Assembly: GCF_022815605.1 (NCBI RefSeq) | Contig: NZ_JALGRP010000005.1 | Location: 248,001 to 312,000, forward strand | Direction of reading: 5' to 3' | Length of the DNA: 64,000 nt | DNA from: Microbacterium sp. VKM Ac-2923 | Lineage (GTDB): Bacteria; Actinomycetota; Actinomycetes; Actinomycetales; Microbacteriaceae | Shown here: in pieces, positions 59,828 to 64,000 of the stretch | How the letters are laid out: each line of letters opens with the position of its first letter | Position numbering within the stretch: position 1 is the stretch's first letter | Program-made: the position numbers and the translations under genes | Notes under the pieces: generated by a model | The model's input: the letters and a program-made list of their open reading frames with translations, nothing else | Databases searched by the model: none | Told to the model about the DNA's origin: nothing

Positions 59828-60583
59828 ATGCAAGAAGTCAACTTGGGGCTGTACTTCCTCTCAGAGGTGGTCGGCACCGCGATGCTCATCCTGTTGGGTT
59901 GCGGCGTGGTCGCGAACGTGGCCCTGGCCAAGACCAAGGGCAATGCCGGCGGCACGCTGATGGTCAACTGGGGATGGGGCCTGGCGGTCTTCGCCGGTGT
60001 CATCGTCTCCGCCTACTCGGGCGCACAGCTCAACCCCGCCGTCTCGATCGGCCTCCTCGTAGCCGGCAAGATCGCCTTCGTCCAGTTCCTCGTGGCCGTC
60101 GCCGCGCAGATGGTCGGCGCGATAATCGGTGCCGTGCTGGCGTGGGCCTCGTACAAGCAGCACTTCGATGACGAGCCCGATCCCGCCGCCAAGCTCGGCG
60201 TCTTCTCGACCGGGCCCGCGATCCGCTCCTACGGCTTCAACTTCCTCACCGAGGTCATCGCGACCTTCGTCCTGGTCTTCGTGATCTTCGGCTTCAGCGA
60301 CTACGGCGTGGCCGACATCGGCGTCCCGGGCGGTATCGGCGGTCTCGCAGCCGTTCCCGTGGCTCTGCTCGTGGTCGGCATCGGCGCCTCGCTCGGCGGC
60401 CCCACCGGGTACGCCATCAACCCGGCTCGTGACCTCGGTCCCCGCATCGCCCACGCCATCCTCCCCATCAAGGGCAAGGGCGGCAGCGACTGGGGCTACG
60501 CCTGGGTCCCCGTGGCCGGCCCCCTCGTCGGTGGTCTGCTCGCGGGCCTGCTGGCGCCCGTGCTGCTCGGTCTCGGCGCATAA
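59828..60583 (+). CDS. glpF: Glycerol uptake facilitator (aquaglyceroporin)
   Basis: Channel of 251 residues with six membrane helices and the two NPA half-helices: QLNPAVSIG (about 67-75) and AINPARDLGPR (about 198-208). The Asp after the second NPA motif (NPARD) is typical of glycerol facilitators rather than water-only channels. The ribosome site GAAAGG lies 12 nt upstream, longer than usual, and an out-of-frame ATG lies between. A possible -10 (TAACAT) lies in the 85-nt region after the glpD hairpin. glpK follows after 81 bp. Confidence 0.93.
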   Translation: MQEVNLGLYFLSEVVGTAMLILLGCGVVANVALAKTKGNAGGTLMVNWGWGLAVFAGVIVSAYSGAQLNPAVSIGLLVAGKIAFVQFLVAVAAQMVGAIIGAVLAWASYKQHFDDEPDPAAKLGVFSTGPAIRSYGFNFLTEVIATFVLVFVIFGFSDYGVADIGVPGGIGGLAAVPVALLVVGIGASLGGPTGYAINPARDLGPRIAHAILPIKGKGGSDWGYAWVPVAGPLVGGLLAGLLAPVLLGLGA

Positions 60584-60664
60584 CACTCCCGCGGGGGTGT
60601 CAGCCGACGCCCCCGCCCCGCCCATCCTTCACCTCTTCCACTGAACAAGACAAAGGAGTCCTCC

Positions 60665-62176
60665 ATGGCCGACTACGTCCTCGCCATCGACCAAGGCACG
60701 ACCTCGACGCGCGCGATGATCTTCGACAAGTCCGGGAGCGTCGTCTCCGTCGGACAGAAGGAGCACGAGCAGATCTTCCCGCGCGCAGGGTGGGTCGAGC
60801 ACGACCCCCTCGAGATCTGGCGCAACACCCAGGAAGTGATCGGCCTGGCCCTCAGCCGTGCCGACATCACCCGCCACGACATCGCCGCCGTCGGAATCAC
60901 CAACCAGCGCGAGACCGCGGTGGTCTGGGACAAGAACACCGGCAAGCCCGTCTACAACGCCATCGTCTGGCAGGACACCCGCACGCAGTCGATCGTCGAC
61001 CGTCTCGCCGACGGCGACCCCGAGCGCTACAAGAGCATCGTGGGTCTGCCCCTGGCCACCTACTTCTCAGGCACGAAGATCGTCTGGATCCTCGAGAACG
61101 TCGACGGCGCCCGCGAGAAGGCGGATTCCGGCGACCTCGTCTTCGGCACCACCGACTCCTGGGTGCTGTGGAACCTGACCGGCGGCATCGACGGCGGTGT
61201 GCACGCGACCGACGTCACCAACGCCAGCCGCACGCTGTTCATGGACCTCGAGACCCTCGCCTGGCGCGACGACATCCTCGCCGACTTCGGGGTGCCCCGC
61301 TCGATGATGCCCGAGATCCGCTCCTCCTCCGAGGTGTACGGCGCGGTCGAGTCGTCGTCGTTGCTGCGGGAGACGCCGATCGCCGGCATCCTGGGCGACC
61401 AGCAGGCCGCGACCTTCGGTCAGGCCGCCTACGACCCGGGCGAGAGCAAGAACACCTACGGCACCGGTAACTTCCTCATCTTCCAAACGGGTGAGGAGAT
61501 CGTCCGCTCGAAGAACGGCCTGCTGACCACCCTCGGGTACAAGCTCGGGGACGAGCCCGCGCACTACGCGCTCGAGGGATCGATCGCCGTCACCGGCTCG
61601 CTCATCCAGTGGCTGCGCGACCAGCTCGGCATCATCTCCTCGGCCCCCGAGGTGGAAGCCCTCGCCCGCACCGTCGACGACAACGGCGGGGTGTACTTCG
61701 TCCCGGCGTTCTCGGGGCTGTTCGCGCCGTATTGGCGCCCCGACGCCCGCGGCGCGATCGTCGGCATGACGCGCTTCGTCAACAAGGGCCACATCGCCCG
61801 CGCCGCCCTCGAGGCCACGGCCTTCCAGACCCGCGAGGTGCTCGAGGCCGTCAACGCCGACTCGGGCGTGGACCTCACCGAGCTCAAGGTCGACGGCGGC
61901 ATGACCGCCAACGACGAGCTCATGCAGTTCCAGGCCGACATCCTCGGCGTGCCGGTCGTGCGTCCCGTCGTCGCGGAGACCACCGCCCTCGGCGCCGCCT
62001 ACGCCGCGGGTCTCGCCGTGGGGTTCTGGGACAACCTCGACGATCTTCGCGCCAACTGGCAGGAAGACAAGCGCTGGGAGCCCAACATGGACGGCGACGA
62101 GCGCGATCGCGAACTGCGCTTGTGGAAGAAGGCCGTCACCAAGTCGATGGACTGGGTCGACGACGACGTGCGCTGA
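60665..62176 (+). CDS. glpK: Glycerol kinase
   Basis: Phosphorylates glycerol to glycerol 3-phosphate with ATP. The 503 residues show the FGGY kinase fold: [13 protein letters not shown] (9-21), [45 protein letters not shown] and the C-terminal [34 protein letters not shown] precedes the ATG at normal distance. It is transcribed after glpF and followed by a clear terminator. Confidence 0.97.
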   Translation: MADYVLAIDQGTTSTRAMIFDKSGSVVSVGQKEHEQIFPRAGWVEHDPLEIWRNTQEVIGLALSRADITRHDIAAVGITNQRETAVVWDKNTGKPVYNAIVWQDTRTQSIVDRLADGDPERYKSIVGLPLATYFSGTKIVWILENVDGAREKADSGDLVFGTTDSWVLWNLTGGIDGGVHATDVTNASRTLFMDLETLAWRDDILADFGVPRSMMPEIRSSSEVYGAVESSSLLRETPIAGILGDQQAATFGQAAYDPGESKNTYGTGNFLIFQTGEEIVRSKNGLLTTLGYKLGDEPAHYALEGSIAVTGSLIQWLRDQLGIISSAPEVEALARTVDDNGGVYFVPAFSGLFAPYWRPDARGAIVGMTRFVNKGHIARAALEATAFQTREVLEAVNADSGVDLTELKVDGGMTANDELMQFQADILGVPVVRPVVAETTALGAAYAAGLAVGFWDNLDDLRANWQEDKRWEPNMDGDERDRELRLWKKAVTKSMDWVDDDVR

Positions 62177-62186
62177 CCTCGCGCTC

Positions 62187-62218
62187 CGAAGAACCCCGTC
62201 GGCCTCCGCCGGCGGGGT
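62187..62218 (+). terminator. glpK terminator
   Basis: AGAACCCCG (62187-62195) and CGGGGTTCT (62210-62218) form a 9-bp stem with an inner GGC/GCC pair and are followed by CCCTTTCCC, 10 nt past the glpK stop. Confidence 0.85.
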
Positions 62219-62333
62219 TCTCCCTTTCCCGGGCGGGGCTTCCTCGCACTCGGCGATCCGCGCATTCAGCACCGTCGGATCCCGGATGCCACGGAGGAGG
62301 CGCAGATCCCCGACACCTGCGGCGCCGCGCCCA

Positions 62334-62357
62334 GGTCCCTGAGCGTGTCGAGGGACC
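62334..62357. repeat. REP-like palindrome, family 3, copy 2
   Basis: GGTCCCT (62334-62340) and AGGGACC (62351-62357) flank GAGCGTGTCG. Nearly the same 24-25 nt occur at 25175-25199. It lies in the 223-nt convergent gap between glpK and hipA, where I see no gene. Confidence 0.75.
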
Positions 62358-62399
62358 GGACCTGCGAGGAGTGCCCGGTCTCACAGTGGGTTCGCTCCT

Positions 62400-63680
62400 T
62401 CAGCTCCCGTCGGACGCGGCAGCGTAGGCGCGAGCGCGCTCTCGGTCCGTCGGGTCGAAAGCCGGCCACATCGCCTGAATCTCGGCATCCGGGATTCCGA
62501 ACCCGTGAGCCACGTCTTCCCATCTGTCCACGACGGCGGCGATCGACGCCAGCATTCGGGCGGCATCCGGCCGGCGCAGTTCGAAGGCGTCCGCCGCATC
62601 GAGGAGCTCCCCGATGTCGCGCTCGCCTGGAACGGAGCGGTCACTGATCAGCCGGGACTGGACGAGCCCGCGCTGCACGCTGGGATTCACATCGAACAGC
62701 GGAGACAACAACCACCCTCGTTCCGATCGCAGGAATCCGTGATTCCGCCAATGGTCGTCGACGTTGTTCACGAAGATGGTCAGGGCGATCCGTCGGAAGA
62801 GTTCGTGCAACTCCGTCCGCGGGGACGCAACCAGTTCGCTGAGGCTGTCGGCGAGGTCGAGGTACGACAGATCGGTGCCGGTGCGATGAGTGCCGAGCTG
62901 CATCGCTGACGCGGCCGACATGTATCCCCTCCGGGCCCCGTCGGCGCCGCGGTCGAATCGTTCGAGCAACAGCACCGCCTTGCGGCCCTCACCCGCCGCG
63001 ATCGAGAACGGGGGAACGCGCATCCCCGCCTCCGCGGCGAGGTGCAGCGCAACCGCCTCCCATCGTTCGACGTCGATGTCACCGTCCTTCGAATGGGGAA
63101 GCTTGGCCAAGCCGAGCCGCCCCCCGTCGAGCATCACGTTGGCCTTCGGACGCGCACCCCCGGGACTGGTGGCGACGCCGTTCAGGTACGCGATGTCCTC
63201 GTCCGTGGCCTCGTGTGCCTCGTATCGCCGGGAGGCCGCGAGAATCCGATGCAGCTCGTGTATGTCGGCAGCGCCGTCGACGGACGAGAGCCACTCTTCC
63301 GAGCCGACGGGCCGCAGGCGCAGCGCGCCCAGGCGAGTGGCATCCGAGACGCCGAGCAGGTAGTCGAACTCGCTGATACGCGGCAACCGCTCGCCGCTCG
63401 CCCTGGCCGCCCGCTCTCGCGCGGCATGAAGGATTCGCTGACCCCACTCGTCAGGAGACGCGTCCGCGAACGCGCCGAACAAAGTGGTGGAGTCCGGCGA
63501 CCACAGACGACCCGGTTTCAGCGGAAGGTCGGGTGACAGCGCGTACCCCGATGTCAGATACGACGCGTCGTACTCGAAGGATGACGACGCCAGCGCCGCG
63601 CCCTGATAGGAGGGCCGGAGGATACCGACCAAGCGGAGCGCCGAGTCCTCGTCGAGGTGGACCTCGACCCCTCCGGTCAC
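62400..63680 (-). CDS. hipA: HipA-like serine/threonine kinase toxin
   Basis: Protein of 426 residues of the HipA family; E. coli HipA phosphorylates glutamyl-tRNA synthetase and induces persistence. The kinase features are present: GGARPKA (174-180), the catalytic FVNNVDDHWRNHGF (303-316) and the metal-binding SPLFDVNPS (326-334). The N-terminal part includes the FGAFADASPDEWG segment. The GTG at 63680 overlaps the stop of the HipB-like gene by four bases, the normal antitoxin-toxin arrangement. All kinase residues look intact, so it is probably active. Confidence 0.88.
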   Translation of the reverse strand: MTGGVEVHLDEDSALRLVGILRPSYQGAALASSSFEYDASYLTSGYALSPDLPLKPGRLWSPDSTTLFGAFADASPDEWGQRILHAARERAARASGERLPRISEFDYLLGVSDATRLGALRLRPVGSEEWLSSVDGAADIHELHRILAASRRYEAHEATDEDIAYLNGVATSPGGARPKANVMLDGGRLGLAKLPHSKDGDIDVERWEAVALHLAAEAGMRVPPFSIAAGEGRKAVLLLERFDRGADGARRGYMSAASAMQLGTHRTGTDLSYLDLADSLSELVASPRTELHELFRRIALTIFVNNVDDHWRNHGFLRSERGWLLSPLFDVNPSVQRGLVQSRLISDRSVPGERDIGELLDAADAFELRRPDAARMLASIAAVVDRWEDVAHGFGIPDAEIQAMWPAFDPTDRERARAYAAASDGS

Positions 63681-63976
63681 AGCCGCCCTCCCGCGGAGAT
63701 GATCCCGTCGATGCGGGCACGCGCCGCGTCGCTGTTGTGCGGATCTGCAGCGCGGACGACGGTGTCGGCGATTCCCAACGCGCCGAGAACCGCGAAGAGG
63801 CTGTCCACTCGCACGGCCCCCGTCCCCTCCTCCAGGTTCTTCAGCGTCTCCCGCGTCACGGAGGCGCGCTCGGCGAGAAGGCTGGCACTCCACCCGTTGA
63901 CTTTCCGCCACAGACGGAGATGAGCACCGAACTGCCGGAGTTCTCGCTCGCGCTTCACCGACCGACGAAGAACCAT
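63677..63976 (-). CDS. HipB-like helix-turn-helix antitoxin
   Basis: DNA-binding protein of 99 residues of the XRE/HTH_3 family (LRLWRKVNGWSASLLAERASVTRETLKNLEEG, about 20-51). It precedes and overlaps hipA, as HipB antitoxins do, and probably represses the operon together with HipA. GAAGGTG lies upstream of the ATG. Its promoter lies at or beyond the right edge of the window, where GCTAGCTATA (63991-64000) is visible. Confidence 0.85.
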   Translation of the reverse strand: MVLRRSVKRERELRQFGAHLRLWRKVNGWSASLLAERASVTRETLKNLEEGTGAVRVDSLFAVLGALGIADTVVRAADPHNSDAARARIDGIISAGGRL

Positions 63977-64000
63977 GTCGCACCTTCTTTGCTAGCTATA

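Noticed and set aside
59820..59830. Upstream ATG at 59820 as the glpF start
   Set aside because: It is out of frame with the conserved aquaporin sequence, which starts at 59828.

Overview
The window is 64 kb of very GC-rich chromosome from a Gram-positive actinobacterium, most likely Microbacteriaceae and Microbacterium-like. The basis is the codon use, the gene order (nusA-ylxR-infB-rbfA-truB-ribF; dxr-rseP-ispG-proS), the frequent GTG starts, many leaderless-type promoters (TANNNT six or seven bases before the start codon) and a striking abundance of the word GGCATCC/GGATGCC. It reads as core chromosome: I see no transposase, phage gene, CRISPR array, rRNA or tRNA.

Layout. 0.2-11 kb: DUF167 protein, two exporters, YceI, a small FKBP, a PrsW-type membrane protease, an FAH-family enzyme, aspartase, a metallophosphoesterase and a PiT phosphate transporter with a coupled membrane protein. 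11-19 kb: an S9 oligopeptidase, a DUF559 protein, pfkA, an unknown protein and a SNF2 helicase. 19-24 kb: copper ATPase copA with a CsoR-type operator, then a DHA2 drug exporter. 24-33 kb: the translation/RNA block ribF, two membrane proteins, truB, a P-loop-less kinase relative, (mutY on the other strand), rbfA, infB, ylxR, nusA. 33-43 kb: HD protein, glycogen phosphorylase, DUF1206, aldo/keto reductase, proS, and an ECF sigma factor coupled to an exported protein. 42-53 kb: pyroglutamyl peptidase, BenE transporter, ispG, an anthranilate synthase fusion behind a complete trp attenuator, rseP, a Mur ligase, dxr and an FKBP lipoprotein. 53.5-62.2 kb: plsC and a glycerol/dihydroxyacetone locus (dhaKLM, a divergent SorC-type regulator, glpD, glpF, glpK). 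62.4-64 kb: a hipBA pair at the right edge.

How it works together. The glycerol locus joins uptake (GlpF), phosphorylation (GlpK), oxidation to dihydroxyacetone phosphate (GlpD) and a PTS-coupled dihydroxyacetone kinase. A SorC regulator with a clear palindrome in the regulator-glpD gap probably controls it. The isoprenoid genes dxr and ispG, with rseP and proS, share the minus strand and are interleaved with unrelated genes.

The most unusual non-coding content is a set of long intergenic inverted repeats. Five elements of 83-88 bp share near-identical arms (consensus about GGGACACAACGCAGGAG and its complement) around unrelated interiors; four lie between converging genes. A second family has two copies, a third short palindrome has two, and single long hairpins lie in the infB-rbfA gap (perfect 21-bp arms), the proS-AKR gap (32-nt arms) and the PrsW-FKBP gap. 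Short tandem repeats of 6, 15, 19 and 65 bp sit in other gaps.
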